DNA from: Megascapheus bottae
Taxonomy: Eukaryota > Chordata > Mammalia > Rodentia > Geomyidae
DNA: 64,000 nucleotides
Assembly: GCA_024803745.1 (NCBI GenBank)
Contig: JANJXV010000037.1
Span: forward strand, 7,651,501 to 7,715,500
Direction: 5' to 3'
The notes under the pieces are model-generated. The model saw only the letters and a list, made by a program, of their open reading frames with translations. It was not told where the DNA came from and did not search any database. Numbering within the stretch: position 1 is the stretch's first letter; the number at the start of each line of letters is the position of its first letter. This document shows positions 1 through 11,589 of the stretch, one piece after another. Both the position numbers and the translations under genes were made by a program.

Positions 1-350
1 CTATCCCTCCTTCATCCATCTATTTGCTTTTTTTTAGAACAAGTTGTACTGTTCATCAAAACATTTCCATATGCATGTCATCTACTAAAGCTCAGTATTT
101 GTTCATCAGTCTTTTAAGGTAAATTTCTATAAAATGAAATGTACAATTCTCAAGTATGCCCACCAAGAATCATGACAATTTCATTCAGCCATGTAAGTGG
201 AACTCCAAACTGAGATTGAAACATTTCTATCATCTCATATTGTTTTCTCTGCATACACTGCTTCAACCCATCCCACTCAGCAAGGTCACTGGTGATTTGC
301 TTGTTCCCACCATGATGGGTTCATTCTAGACCAACAGAAAGATGAAATCA

Positions 351-571
351 GCTAGGCAAGGTGGCTCACGCCTGTAATCATAGCTACTCAGGAGGCTGAG
401 CTCTGAGAATCTCAGTTCAAAGCCAGCCTGGGCACTAAAGTCCATGAGATTCTTGTCTCCAATTGACCAACAGAAAACCAGAAGTGGTGCTGTGGGTCAA
501 GGGGTAGGGCAGTAGCCTTGAGCTAAAGAGCTCAGGGACAGCGCCCAGGCCCAGAGTTCAAGACTCAGGAT
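351..571 (+). mobile_element. Dimeric SINE, 7SL-like left half plus Geo-like right half
   Basis: The copy opens with a B1/Alu-like left arm (GGTGGCTCACGCCTGTAATC, then CTACTCAGGAGGCTGAG) and continues after a short linker (TTGTCTCCAATTGACCA) into the right half AGAAGTGGTGCTGTGGGTCA...GAGTTCAAG. The same two-part order recurs many times in the window. The 7SL origin of the head is established for B1/Alu-type SINEs; the name of this composite is not known to me. Confidence 0.88.
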
Positions 572-1185
572 GGATTTTTTCAAATAGTATTTTATCACCT
601 AAATTAACAGTCACATCACCACATTTGTCCTATTTGTCTTTGGTTTCATACATAATACTGTTTAAAATGTTTTTGTATACATCTTTTTGTCTTTTGCGGG
701 ACCTTTGTTTTCTGCATTTCTTGAGGCAGCACATAAGATTGTAAATGATAAACCACAAGGTAGGTATTTGTATTTTTTGCTCTTCTTCAAAGTGATTGAA
801 CCATTTTACACTCTCTCCTATACGGAATTGGCTTAGATGACCACAGGGAGTTCTCATAATATTAGCAATACTGCCATCCATTCTCTATCCCTTCAGCTCA
901 GAGGACTAATGGGTAAGGCCGCTAAGTATCATAATGGCCTATGCATCAATACTCAAGACTAATTCTCAGGTTCTTAGCTGACAAAACCATGATCTGAAAG
1001 AGTATGGAGTCCAAGACACTGTTAAATATGGTAGCCTTGACAAGTGAGTCACTGGCTATTATATGGCCCTGATCAATCCCCTCTCCTCACTGGCTTCTAC
1101 TTTCTTTATGTATCAAAACAGGGGCAAAAAACAGACCAGCTTTATGAATTCCAAACTCTCCCATCATCAATACTGAACTACTTTT

Positions 1186-1410
1186 GCCAGGTACTGTGGC
1201 TCACACCTATATTCCTAGCTACTCAGGAGGCTGAGATCTGAGGATGTCGTTTCAAAGCCAGCCCAGGCATGAAAGTCCAAGAGACACTTATCTTAAATTA
1301 ATAACTAGAAAACTGGAAGTGGTGCTGTGGCTCAAGGGGTAGGGTGGTAGCAATGGGCTGAAGAGCTCAGGGACAGTGCTCAGGCCCAGAGGTCAAGCCC
1401 CACAACTGAT
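1186..1410 (+). mobile_element. Dimeric SINE (7SL-like + Geo-like) with expanded purine tail
   Basis: Same architecture as the copy at 351: TGGCTCACACCTATATTCC head, CTACTCAGGAGGCTGAG, then AACTGGAAGTGGTGCTGTGG right half ending in CAAGCCCCACAAC. Where an A-rich tail is expected it runs straight into the GAA/GGA repeat, which indicates that the microsatellite grew from the SINE tail. Confidence 0.88.
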
Positions 1411-1619
1411 GAAAAGAAGAAGAAGAAGAAGAAGAAGAAGAAGAAGAAGAAGAAGAAGAAGAAGAGGAGGAGGAGGAGGAGGAGGAGGAGGAGGAGGAGG
1501 AGGAGGAGGAGGAGGAGGAGGAGGAGGAGGAGGAGGAGGAGGAGGAGGAGGAGGAGGAGGAGGAGGAGGAGGAGGAGGAGGAGGAGGAGGAGGAGGAGGA
1601 GGAGGAAGAAGAGGAGAAG
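1411..1619 (+). repeat. 209-nt uninterrupted purine tract, (GAA)n then (GGA)n
   Basis: The GAA part covers about 1411-1463 and an apparently perfect GGA part of about 47 units covers 1464-1606, ending in GAAGAAGAGGAGAAG. Not one pyrimidine occurs in the 209 nt. The long poly-Gly/Arg and poly-Pro/Leu open frames here are artefacts of the repeat. Confidence 0.97.
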
Positions 1620-1620
1620 T

Positions 1621-2934
1621 CCTCATGGCCTTTCTATGCACTTTAAGAGTCTCATCTCATACTTAGGTAACAAAACCTTTAAGCTTATCAGCAAACAAGT
1701 TAATCTGGGTTTGCTGACAACTGGTTAGGGGGAAAAAAATCTATTTCAGCAAAACAGGAAAAACTACAAAATAAAAGAGAGGCCAAGCTGGAAGACTACT
1801 GATCTAAGTAATATGGCTCAAAAAGCAGAACTGGAGGAAAGGGGAGTGTTAGTTATGTTCACATCAAAAGTATGAAGTACCTAACCCAAGCCTCTCACTT
1901 TTTTCTCTTAAGAGAGCCAAAGTACACTGTATGTAGAACCATCAGGCTCCAGTTACAATCACAGCCAGCCAAAGGCCACTAAGAAAGCTTAAGTTCAAAA
2001 GAAAGGATGAGAGAAATTAGGGCAAGTCATACTTTTGATCTCAATTTGACAAGGGGAGGGGAGGGAACTCCAAGAAAGGAGAAGAGCGAGGAAAAGCAAG
2101 AGCACTAATTCCCAAGGTAAAACACCTATTTTCAGGATGCCAATTTTAGCAGTGGGCAACCTGATGACACCATCTCTCCTCTCAGCTACTGAGGGACTGG
2201 CACTGTGAAATAGGATGCTTGATTAGGAAATCCTACATTGTGAAGCTGCTACTACTGAAGTCAGAGTCAACAGTATAGTCATGCTTGAGCAAATCTTATC
2301 TAACATATATTTTTACATGACATCATAAAGCATATCACAGCTGTCTTCCATTTCAGAATCCTACACAGCACTTCAATATTTCATTTAGGAACTCTTTAAG
2401 GAAATAATAATTATTATTTTATGTATATATAATATGTTATATAGCATATATAGTACATAGCATGTATTATATAACAGCAAATACATAGTAATTTATTAGT
2501 ATAATTCCATAATACATAACAATAAAGACGGAAAAGACAAAAAAAGAAAAAAACCAGAAGTAAAAAGTATTACTCAATATAACATGGAACAAACATATAA
2601 CTGGAAGAGTCAAAAGAGGAAAGCAAAGCATCAGCTTATGTAATGTCCCTACACCTATCCAAAAACGATCATCAAAGCACTTCCATAACTGACTTTAAGG
2701 TTGCAAATAAATTTTAGCAAATAAATAATCATGAATAAGGCTCAATTTTACATAGATATACACATGTAGATGGATATATGTATAGATAGTGTACATACAT
2801 GAATCTATGTAAATAAAAAATTGTATTTATATTTATAATTTTGACAATAAACAGGCATGTTCATGTACTTAATATTATCCATGGCTGGTTTCTGGACTAC
2901 TACAACAGAGCTGAGCAGTTCCAGCAGTCTGTTA
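1621..2934. other. Unique AT-rich intron sequence
   Basis: No gene or confident repeat is seen. The part at 2400-2530 is very AT-rich with many TATA/ATAT words. Confidence 0.5.
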
Positions 2935-3018
2935 TAGTACAAGGTGCATGGTTAACTTAACTACAGTTTGAATGATTGCACCAATTAACATTCCCATCAA
3001 CAATACCTTACCACAGAT
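2935..3018 (-). mobile_element. Possible ancient L1 fragment
   Basis: The phrase GCACCAATTAACATTCCCATC resembles the reverse complement of the 3' region of old L1M elements. It is short and degraded and is interrupted by the SINE that follows. Confidence 0.35.
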
Positions 3019-3243
3019 CCATAACCAACTTTTTTTTTTTTTGGCCAGTCCTTGGCTTAAGCTCAGGGCCTGAGCACTGTCCTTGGATTTTCTCAAGGCT
3101 AGAACTCTACCACTTGAGCCTCAGCACCACTTCCTGCTTTTTTCTATGTATGTGGTACTGAGGAAATGAACCCGGGTCTTTGTGCATGCTAGGCAAGCAC
3201 TCTATCACTAAGTCATACTCCTGGCCCCCATAACCAACTTTTT
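3019..3243 (-). mobile_element. IDL-Geo-like SINE with target-site duplications
   Basis: Reverse-strand copy: T-rich tail, Geo-like right half, then the tRNA-derived left half (GTGCATGCTAGGCAAGCACTC in reverse complement) ending CCTGGCCC. It is flanked by CCATAACCAACTTTTT at 3019-3034 and 3228-3243, a 16-nt direct repeat that marks retroposition by the L1 machinery. Confidence 0.92.
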
Positions 3244-3644
3244 AAACCTTCCCAAAGCTCCTTCTTTGGACCTCTTATTTCTCTCCTTGTGTACCCAACA
3301 CTTAGAAATCTTGTCCATTCCCAGAATTTCAACAGCTATATCTCTGCAGATCGTGTCAAACCATTAATCCTTGACCTCAAGCCAACTCAGTTGCCCTCTC
3401 TAGCTTTCTGGTCATTTCCTTGAACCTCATCTCTTTCTCTTTCCCTGCCCAGTATGAGTTTCCCTTTTTAAAGGGTTTCTTAAGACAATGGGAGGGACAT
3501 GACCTTATAACTAGTGAACACACATCTAAGTTAACACTTGCTTTTAGTTGGCTTTAGTCAAGTATGTGGAATATAAAATATAATATACCCAGATCTATAT
3601 TCCTATACCAACTACTACTTTCCCAGCTCCATACTACCCTCATC

Positions 3645-3760
3645 TATAAAATGGAGACTGTAGCATCTCACTGAAGGGTAAACCAACAAAGCAGCTTCTA
3701 CCTATATCTGGCATACAGTAAAAGTTGAGCAAACAATTATTCATAATCGCTATCTTAATC
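3645..3760 (+). mobile_element. MIR fragment
   Basis: CATCTATAAAATGGAGA followed by CTGGCATACAGTAAAAGTTGAG matches the central and 3' parts of the mammalian MIR consensus at low identity. Confidence 0.6.
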
Positions 3761-3839
3761 AGCAGGATCACTTCTGGCTCAGTAGCTGGGTCTAACAGCT
3801 CTAAGTCCCACCTTGTCACTCCCACATTTGAGTGAAAAA

Positions 3840-6050
3840 ACAAGATCTTGCTTTCAAGCTGATGACCAAGTTCTCTCCTTTCTCTCCAGACTTCCTTAAT
3901 CCTCTTGGGAGGACTGCCTGTTGGGCTTGGAATGCCTTTACATTAGTTTCACTTCTGCCCCCACCTGACTAGCATATCCTGTATGGGGTCACAGCTCTAG
4001 AATCACTTCTGCTCAGAAACTTGCATGTTCATATCATCTCTTGTAGCACAAGGTATTGATCTGTGTATGAAGCCTCTGGAAGCTAGTCATCATGCTATCC
4101 TAACCTACTTTCTACTCTCTCATCAGGATCAGAAATGGGAAATTGGTGTACATTACACTTTCCTGTTCTGAAGTCCTCACCTCCATTTTCTTGCCAAGAA
4201 ACCCCTTCTATCCATTTCTGCCTATGATATATCCTTAATATTCCACTTTATATGTGTTTCTTCTACTAGAAAATTGCTTTCCTCTCCATCTAAATGCATC
4301 TCTATCTCAACAGCAGTATGTTCACATCTCACATTGAACAATTCCCCTCTGAAATATAGCAAGGCAACAGGTTCAACCCTGTAGATACCATAGGTTTGTA
4401 CATGGTAAAGATTTAACAAATACTATGTAAATGATATGCCATGCCAACTATATTAGATATGTTACAAATACACAGCTTAGAACTGGTTTATATTAACTTT
4501 AAAAGGTGCCAATCCAATCACCCAGAATGGTTATGTAATTAAAAATGAACTTCAGACTTAAAGAGCTCTTCAGATCTGGGATAGGTAAATTGCCATCTGC
4601 CTACCAGCATTTTAAGTATTAAATAGCTCACCTACAGTTGTACTCACACTAAGGAAGTTAAGCAGTTAAGCATTAAGGCTAGGCACAAAACCCAAATTTT
4701 CTGATTCCTAGCAGTTTGTGAGCCATAAGAAGAACAATGTCTTGTAATATGGTATCTCGTTTAGTTTCTGCAATGGCAGTCAACCTTGATACTCCAATAA
4801 GTAGTACTCAGTAAGTAGTACTCAATAAGTAGTAATGAGGTAACAATAATCATTTAGAAGAAAAAGATGTTTACATCATCCTTAGATATCAAAACTCACT
4901 CATCTTAGAATGGGGATACACATTCAAGCTAAGGTAGAATATATAAAATACCTCATAACCATATTGTGTTCTTCCAACCAACATAGTAAAGATAAATATG
5001 TCAAAGAAAAAAGTTATAAAGGATAATCTATTTGCAAAAGAAGGAAGAATATTCAAATTAGACATAAACAGAAGAAATTAAAACAAATGATTCTTTTTTA
5101 AATGAACATATTTTATTTTTTAAATTGATAATATCTGTGTAAATATTTCCCAAGGAAATGGGCATCTCCATATGAGGTCCACAGAAGTATAAGTTAGCAC
5201 CATTTTCATGGAAACCAAGTCAAAAGTAGGTATACATTTTCAGCTAGGAAATATACATCTCTGAATTTCTGTAAGGAAAGATCACAGGTAGCAGCCCATC
5301 AAATGGGGTTGGTGAATGCATAAGCCTCCATCTATTATGGTAAATCTATGTATTCACACATTTCTTTGAGGTGAGTACCATTACTTTTCCTATGATCAAA
5401 GAAGTTTCTAAGTCACTCAGAAACTATGAATATAGGTAGTGGAGGATAGTGCTGCTAGCTGTCCATTCTCCTATATGGGAACAAAAGTTTCTGCTAGCTA
5501 AGATCACTGTATTCTTTTTAGAGAGGAATTCAAAACAGGGCTGTCCAAGGAGATGTAAGCGTATATATACTGGGTATTTCTGGGAAACCTACACATTCTG
5601 TTCTCTTCTTCCTACCTGAACCACAGACAAAGCCCACAGGAATAGCAACCAGCTTGCAATTCTCAGGTGATAAGAAGACCAAATAGTATTTCCTAATGAT
5701 TCAAGGGAAGAAACAAGGAAAGAACTGGGTCCCTGGTGGCTTCAATGAGACACCTTATCTGTCTCAGACTGCCTTTGCAATGCCTATATACTCTCATTTT
5801 TTCAGTCATTTTTCTTGTATTTTCAATTATTTATAGCAAAATTAGTAGCTAATTGAGATATATGAGAAAATACTAAATGAAATTAATAGCTTATTTATAA
5901 TACATGTATAAAGTAATCATCTTGTTCATATATGTATGTATATGTTTAGATATATGCACAGAATGAAAATAGAAACACACTAAACATTAATAACTATTCA
6001 TGGTGATTGGTATGAATAATATAAATTTTCTCCTTTGTTCTTTTTGTTGT
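3840..6050. other. Intron sequence without a recognised gene
   Basis: Nothing supportable is seen apart from a short threefold tandem repeat of about 15 nt (AATAAGTAGTACTCA-like) at 4796-4838. Confidence 0.5.
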
Positions 6051-6052
6051 TG

Positions 6053-6210
6053 ATCATGAGGCTTGAACTCAGGGGCTGCATGCTGTCCCTGAGATCTTTT
6101 GCTCAAGGCTAGCACTCTACCACTTAGAGCCACTGCCGGTATTTGAGTGGTTAATTGGACATAAGAGTCTCATGAGGACTCTTCTGCCCAGGCTAGCTTC
6201 AAATCCTGAA
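6053..6210 (-). mobile_element. Truncated dimeric SINE (7SL-like + Geo-like)
   Basis: In reverse orientation the right half (GAGGCTTGAACTCAGGGGCT, CAAGGCTAGCACTCTACCAC) and the linker TAAGAGTCTCATGAGGA are present; the 5' part of the 7SL-like head is lost after about 6210. Confidence 0.82.
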
Positions 6211-7505
6211 ATGATGAGACACTGGGTAGACAGAAGACGGACAGGAGCACACTCAGGCATGCTGTTCCAATCCTTTCCTCCCTCTCTAGATTCTCACTCT
6301 CTCACACTGGCTCTCCATGCTGCCAGGCTGGACAATGGTCATCCCATTCTGGGGCACTGCCCATACTTCCTCTGTTCAGTGAAGTTCAAAGAGGAGGGAC
6401 AGATGCCCCCTTGCCTCAAGAAACCTGCTGTCCTGCCCCAGAATGAAGCTGTCAGCTATTTAGGGGATCACAGCCCTGATTTCTCTCTGCTATTCTGAGT
6501 CACACAGTTGAAATGATTGCTCTCATTTAAAAAAATGAGCCCACACTGTATTGCCAGCACAGGCATTCCCAAGTGCTCTAAAGCTGAGTTTGCCTGGGCG
6601 GGAAGCCAGCCATCTGGCCAGCTCCAGTAACTTATGTAACTTGCTGGGGTTTCCACCTTCTTCTTGGGGGATGGGGAAGTTCCTGCAAGACAGAGGCAAG
6701 AAAAAGACCTAGATCAAGCCATCATTCCACCATGTCTGTCTGAACAGCCTGCTAAACAGTCAGTCACAGGGTTTTTTTCATACTGAAAAGCAACATAAGG
6801 TGAATGGGATTAGGCTGGTTTACAGGAAGGCAGGGAAAAAAGCAGCTTGAGGTTAAATGAATTGAAGAAAAGACACCTCAGGAGCTAATGCAATGAATGC
6901 CTCCAATAGTTCCTTTCCGATATCAGCAAACTATAAAGTAAAACCCAGGCAGATGTATTAGTGTGATAGGGAATGGGAAATGGGCCTTGTCCCTTGGTCA
7001 AGAACTTGTGGGTTTGAAAGGGAAGAAGTGGGGGAAGGCTTAATTACTCTAAGCCAAGCTGAAGTCAAGGTGGTACCATAGTGAGTGATGTGTCTTCTCC
7101 CTGAAACTCAGGCTTCATTTTTGGCTGGTAGTTATTGAAACATAAAGGAGAAGCAAAAAGGAGGAAGCAATTAGTTTTATAAATAGGAAGCCTACAAAAA
7201 AAAATCACTGGGTTGGGGATAATTCTTCCCTATAGGAAAATAACTCGCCCATTGCTTATAATGATAATGATGACTATGAGTATAAATCAAATCTTTACAG
7301 AATTTTGCAAACATTCACTAATACCAGTGCAAATAACGTAAGATTTACAGATTTGGAAGACCTAATCTTGAGTATGTTCTTACCACGTGGGAAAATAGGG
7401 AGAGGGAAGGTGCACACACAAGTATACAAAGCCCACTAATACATTCAGATTGTTTATGGGTGATGAAAGCTTTGTTAATGTGCCAAGATGCTTCAGGAAG
7501 GCATT
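6211..7505. other. Unique intron, relatively GC-rich at 6240-6660
   Basis: A 108-residue open frame (6172-6498) begins inside a SINE remnant and resembles no family I know. The GC-richer block could be a conserved noncoding element, but I cannot tell from one sequence. Confidence 0.4.
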
Positions 7506-7509
7506 TTAG

Positions 7510-7682
7510 GGAAGAATGTTATAAATCAAGAGAATAGATTTGGATCTAAGTTCAAATGATGACTGATACTGGCTGTGTAACTTTCAGTGATAACTCTCAA
7601 CATTGATACGACAATTAAATGTACAAATATACACAATTAGAATACTTTCTGGCACACAATAAATACTCAAAGGATGAGGGCT
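7510..7682 (+). mobile_element. MIR element
   Basis: The order TTGGATCTAAGTTCAAATG, GGCTGTGTAACTTTCAGTG, then CTGGCACACAATAAATACTC follows the MIR consensus from its tRNA-like part to its 3' end. Confidence 0.8.
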
Positions 7683-7748
7683 GTTACTTATTAATACTTG
7701 ATAGCTGTTGAATTTGTTACTTATTAATACTTGATAGATGTTAAATTT
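7683..7748. repeat. 33-bp direct tandem duplication
   Basis: Two adjacent 33-nt units (7683-7715 and 7716-7748), each starting GTTACTTATTAATACTTGAT, differ at two positions only. Confidence 0.97.
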
Positions 7749-7841
7749 CCTGAGAGCTGGAACCAGTACTCCTGGGTCCTGGAAATAATCTCTAGAAATA
7801 TGCTAACACAGTATTCTAAGAAGCTCTCAAAAGGCTAAGGC

Positions 7842-8045
7842 AGGGCCCAGAGTTTAGCCTAGTGGTAGAGTGCTTGCCTAACATTCACTAAGACACAGGT
7901 TCAATTCCTTGGTACCACATACATAGAAAAAAGCTGGAAGTGATGCTATGGCTCAAGTGGTATAGCTCTAGCCTTGAGAAAGCCCAAGGACAGCGCTCAG
8001 GCCCTGAGTTCAAACCCCAGGACTGGCAAAAACAAAAACAAAACA
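7842..8045 (+). mobile_element. IDL-Geo-like SINE
   Basis: tRNA-derived left half (TAGCCTAGTGGTAGAGTGCT, box B-like AGGTTCAATTCC) followed by GCTGGAAGTGATGCTATGGC right half and the tail GGCAAAAACAAAAACAAAAC. Confidence 0.92.
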
Positions 8046-8107
8046 GGTAAAATGAAGTTCCTAAATGCTTTATTCTTAACAGCTCAAATTTAGAAAATCT
8101 GATGTAA

Positions 8108-8340
8108 GCTGGGCACCAGTGGTTCACACCTGTAATCTAGCAGGCTGAGATATAAAGTTCATGGTTCAAAGCCAGCCCTGGCAGAAAGTCTGAGATTCTT
8201 ATTGCCAGTAAGACTACTCAAAAAAAGCTGGAAGTGGCACTGTGGCTCAAGTGGTAAGGCTCTAACCTTGAACAAAAAGAAGCTCAGGGACAGAGCCAGG
8301 CCCAGAGTTCAAGTCCCAGGGACCAGTGAAAAGAAAAGAA
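8108..8340 (+). mobile_element. Dimeric SINE (7SL-like + Geo-like)
   Basis: GCTGGGCACCAGTGGTTCAC head with a small deletion around the GGCTGAG motif, CAAAGCCAGCCCTGGCAG, then AAAGCTGGAAGTGGCACTGT right half and A-rich tail. Confidence 0.9.
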
Positions 8341-8344
8341 TCTG

Positions 8345-9300
8345 ATGTTCATTAATAAAAATTAAAAAAAAACAGTGATTAGTTCCTTATTTCCCTGTAA
8401 TAAATACTTGGTATCAGGAAGAATTACTCCTATATGAAAGCAAGAATAAACTTCACAGACTCTTCATGGAGTGGAAGAAGCCAATGGAACAGTGTCTGGG
8501 CAACTGCATGAAGTTCAACCACCAGGAAACCACTGGCAACAGTAGTCAGAACCAAGATTATCTGGACGGTCAAAGCCAGAAGGGAAACTAGAGTACACTA
8601 GGGAGCTTCTGTTATGTTAGATTGTTCCACAGTTCTCAATATTGGGGAGGGGGGAGAATTATATGTGTATAAATCTGGCTTGAAATTGGATACAAACCAG
8701 TCTATGGCAGGTGGCATTCCTCTCCAAAGCCCTCAATCTAGATCGTCTCTTGCTGCTGGACTGGTATTTACTGCAGGAAGGAAGTGAGGTGCTGGGTACC
8801 TCTCTCACTGTCTTTCTTCCTACAGGCCCAGAGCAGTGACTGCAGTATAAATGTTCTATGGGATTATCTCCCAGTAGTGGGCTCACACAAATACAGTCCG
8901 TGTTCTGAGTCCAGCCATGACCCAAACTTAGAGGACTAACTCAGAATTTTCCTGTTGCCTTGACTGCATACAAAAAACATTAAATATGTCAAAAGCTGTC
9001 TATCTGTCCCTGCTTATTTCTTCAGGATTACTTGATAATGTGGTTTTGTGAGGGACCCTCATAGCCCTCAAGAGATACACCTACAGGCACCAAATCCTAC
9101 ATGAAAATACTGAATCAAAAGGTACAGGCATCAAAGGTACAGAGAGAACCCACTTTCTCAGCAATTCACTCAGCTAGGCACAGCTAGGACCTCAGAACTT
9201 GTTCGACCTGGGGGTTCCAATACAAAAAGGAGAGAAGTAACATCATGCTAAAAGTGCTAAAACAACTGTTGAGATGAGAAAATAAACTTAAAGAGGAGAA
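8345..9300. other. Intron sequence without a recognised gene
   Basis: I see no repeat or exon that I can support here. Confidence 0.45.
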
Positions 9301-9478
9301 CTTATTTCTTTTCATTTTATTTTATTGTCAGGGTAATGTATAAAAGGGTTACAGTTACATTCATCAGGAAGTGGGTGCATTACTTCTCGAACATGGATAC
9401 CCTTTCTCCTGTTTTTGTTCCCCTTTCCCTCCCAGGAAATTATTTCTTTAAAAAAATCTTATCTTCTTTAGTTTTTTT

Positions 9479-10535
9479 TTATTCCAAATCATTTAATTCT
9501 GCTTTGATTTTAATAATTTGGTTCCTTCTACTGGGATTAGGGTTGGTTTGTTGCTCTTTTTCCAGGAGCTTAAGGTGGGACATTAACTTGTTGGTTTGCG
9601 ATTTTTCCAACTTGTTGTTATAGGCACTCAGAGCTATAAATTTTCCTATGAGTACTGCCTTTGCCGTGTCCCAAAGGAGGTGGTATTTTGTGTGCTCCTT
9701 ATTGTTAAATTTCATAACTGTTGGATTTCTGTTCTGATCTCTTCAATGACCCATTGGTGATTCAACAATGTGTTGTTCAATCTCCGTGAGTTACAGGGTT
9801 TTCATTGGTGGAGATGTGTGTTTAGTTCCAATTTGATGCCTTTGTGGTCCAAGAGCATGCAGGGAATAATTTCAGTGTTTCTGAATCTGTCCAGGTTTGT
9901 TTTATGGCCTAAGATGTGGTCTATTTTGGAAAATGTTCCATGTGCTGCTGAAAAAAAAACCGTATATTGTGTTGTTGCTGGGTGGAATATTCTGCAGAGT
10001 TCTGTTAGATCTAGTTGGTCTATATAGTTGTTCAATTCTAAGGTTTCTCTGTTGAGTTTTTGCTTGTTGATCTGTCCATAGGTGAGAGTGGTCTGTTAAA
10101 GTAACCAACAATCACTGTGTTTCGATCTATCTATGGTTTCAGTGAAAGTAAAGTTTGCTTGATGAAGTTCAGAGCTCCGGGATTGGGTGTGTAGATATTT
10201 AGGATCGTTATGTCTTCCTGGAAGAAAGATCCCTTTAGTAGTATGTAGTAACCTTCTTTGACTTTTCTCATTAATTTGAGTTTGAAGTCTATTTTATCTG
10301 ATATGAGGATGGCAACTCCAGCTTGTTTATGGGGGCCATTAGCTTGATAGAGTTTATTCCAACCTCTCACTTTAAAAAAATGTTTGTTTTTTTGGGTAAG
10401 ATGTGTCTCTTGAAGACAGCAGAACGATGGATCTTGCTTTTTGATCCAACTAGACAGACTATGCCATTTAATAGGAGAGTTAAGTCCATTGATATGGAGA
10501 GTTAGGATTGAGAGATATTTATTAGTTCCTACCAT
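9479..10535 (-). pseudogene. L1 ORF2 remnant: endonuclease domain and following linker
   Basis: An intact N-terminal stretch (10535 to 10131) starts MVGTNKYLSILTLHINGLNS and includes CCLQETHLT, the motif holding the catalytic Glu of the L1 AP-endonuclease-like domain, and GVAILISDKIDF. It continues in shifted frames through 9902-10111 and 9802-10035 to a lysine-rich segment at 9479-9715 with NKLEKSQTNKLMSHLKLLEK. The reverse transcriptase does not follow. No functional protein is expected. Confidence 0.93.
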
Positions 10536-10599
10536 TTTTTAAAAGCTTTCATTAGGGCCTGTGTCTTGACAGTTCTTGTGGTCCTTAGATGGTATGATG

Positions 10600-11350
10600 T
10601 TTAGGTGCCATTTCTTTCTCTGTATTGCATTTATGTTGGTTTTCTATGTGTAGAACATCTTTGAGAATTTTTTGTAATGTTGGTTTGGTTGCTACATAAT
10701 GTTGCAGCTTTTCCTGGAATGGAATGTTTTTATTGTTCCCTCAGTTATGAATGAGAGCTTAGCAGGGTACAGTATTCTTGGTTGGTAGTTATTTGATTTA
10801 AGGGCATGACATATATACTTCCAGTCACTTCTTGCTTGCATGGTCTCTGCTGAGAAATCTGGAGTTATTCTTATTGGTTTGCCTTTATAGGTGATTGATC
10901 CCTTCTCCCTGGCTGCCTTTAGGATCCTTTCTTTGGTCTCTATTGATCCAGTTCGGATCTGCCAGTTCGGATTATAATGTGGCGGTGGGATGTTCTTTTC
11001 TGGTCAGGTCTATTTGGGGTTCTAAAAGCTTCTTGTATCTGGATGGGCCTGCCCTTCTGGATATTTGGGAAATTCTCTGAGATGATTCCCTGAAGTATAT
11101 TTCCAATACCATTGACCTCTTTCTCCAGACCCTCCTCAATACCAATTAGCCCTAAATTAGGCTTCCTAATTGTATCTTGACCTCCTGAAGCACTCTCTCA
11201 TATTTCCTAGATTTGGATTGACTCTTTTCTGTTCTTCCTCTATAACAACTAAATTATCTTTAGCCCCAGAAATTCTCTCTTCTGCATTGTCTAAATTACT
11301 TTTTGCCAGTCTCCTCTCCTCCCTTTTGCCTAGCATTGTTTTACCAGAAG
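10600..11350 (-). pseudogene. L1 ORF1 remnant (end of coiled coil, RRM, C-terminal domain)
   Basis: Translation in pieces gives NPNLGLIGIEEGLEKE, then GIISENFPNIQKGRP, and finally FQEKLQHYVATKPTLQKILK, which follow the order of mammalian L1 ORF1p up to its C-terminal domain. Several stops and frameshifts are present. The 5' UTR and the start of ORF1 are absent, so this is where the insertion is truncated. Confidence 0.82.
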
Positions 11351-11589
11351 ATATAAATCAGTAATACTTTAATTTCTTAAAAGTAAAAAAACAGGTAAGT
11401 ATGGTAAAGTGTTGAAATATGTTAAAGCAAATTGTTGAAACATGGTTGATCATTTTATCATTAAGTAAGAACCATTTTTTTCCTCTCAATTTTTACTTTG
11501 AAAAATGTCAACTTTTTTTTTTCAAAAAAGGCAAATTCCTTCCTGGGCCCAAACCTCCAGGGTTAAGCCAGTAATGTGAACATTTATCA

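Larger units (their letters stand above)
9305..11350 (-). mobile_element. L1 retrotransposon, 5'-truncated and lacking the RT region
   Basis: On the minus strand the order is ORF1 remnant, short spacer, ORF2 endonuclease region, then directly the G-rich L1 3' UTR (about 9440-9310: GGGAGGGAAAGGGGAACAAA, ...ATGTAACTGTAACCC) and an A-rich tail. The reverse transcriptase and C-terminal parts of ORF2 are missing between about 9479 and 9440. The element is broken by stops and frameshifts. Confidence 0.9.

Noticed and set aside
351..571. Primate Alu or mouse B1 as the source of the 7SL-like heads
   Set aside because: The right half and linker do not belong to Alu or mouse B1 and the companion ID-like dimers point to Geomyoidea.
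1376..1666. Open frames of poly-Arg/poly-Gly (plus) and poly-Pro/poly-Leu (minus)
   Set aside because: They are only translations of the (GAA)n(GGA)n repeat; they start in a SINE and have no coding signal.
3033..3225. Functional tRNA genes in the SINE heads
   Set aside because: The box A and box B words are embedded in dispersed SINEs with A tails and target duplications, and no complete cloverleaf is kept.
6172..6498. 108-codon plus-strand open frame
   Set aside because: Begins inside a SINE remnant and shows no recognisable protein features.
10131..10535. 134-codon endonuclease-like frame as a host gene
   Set aside because: It is the N-terminus of a broken L1 ORF2, with frameshifts immediately after it.
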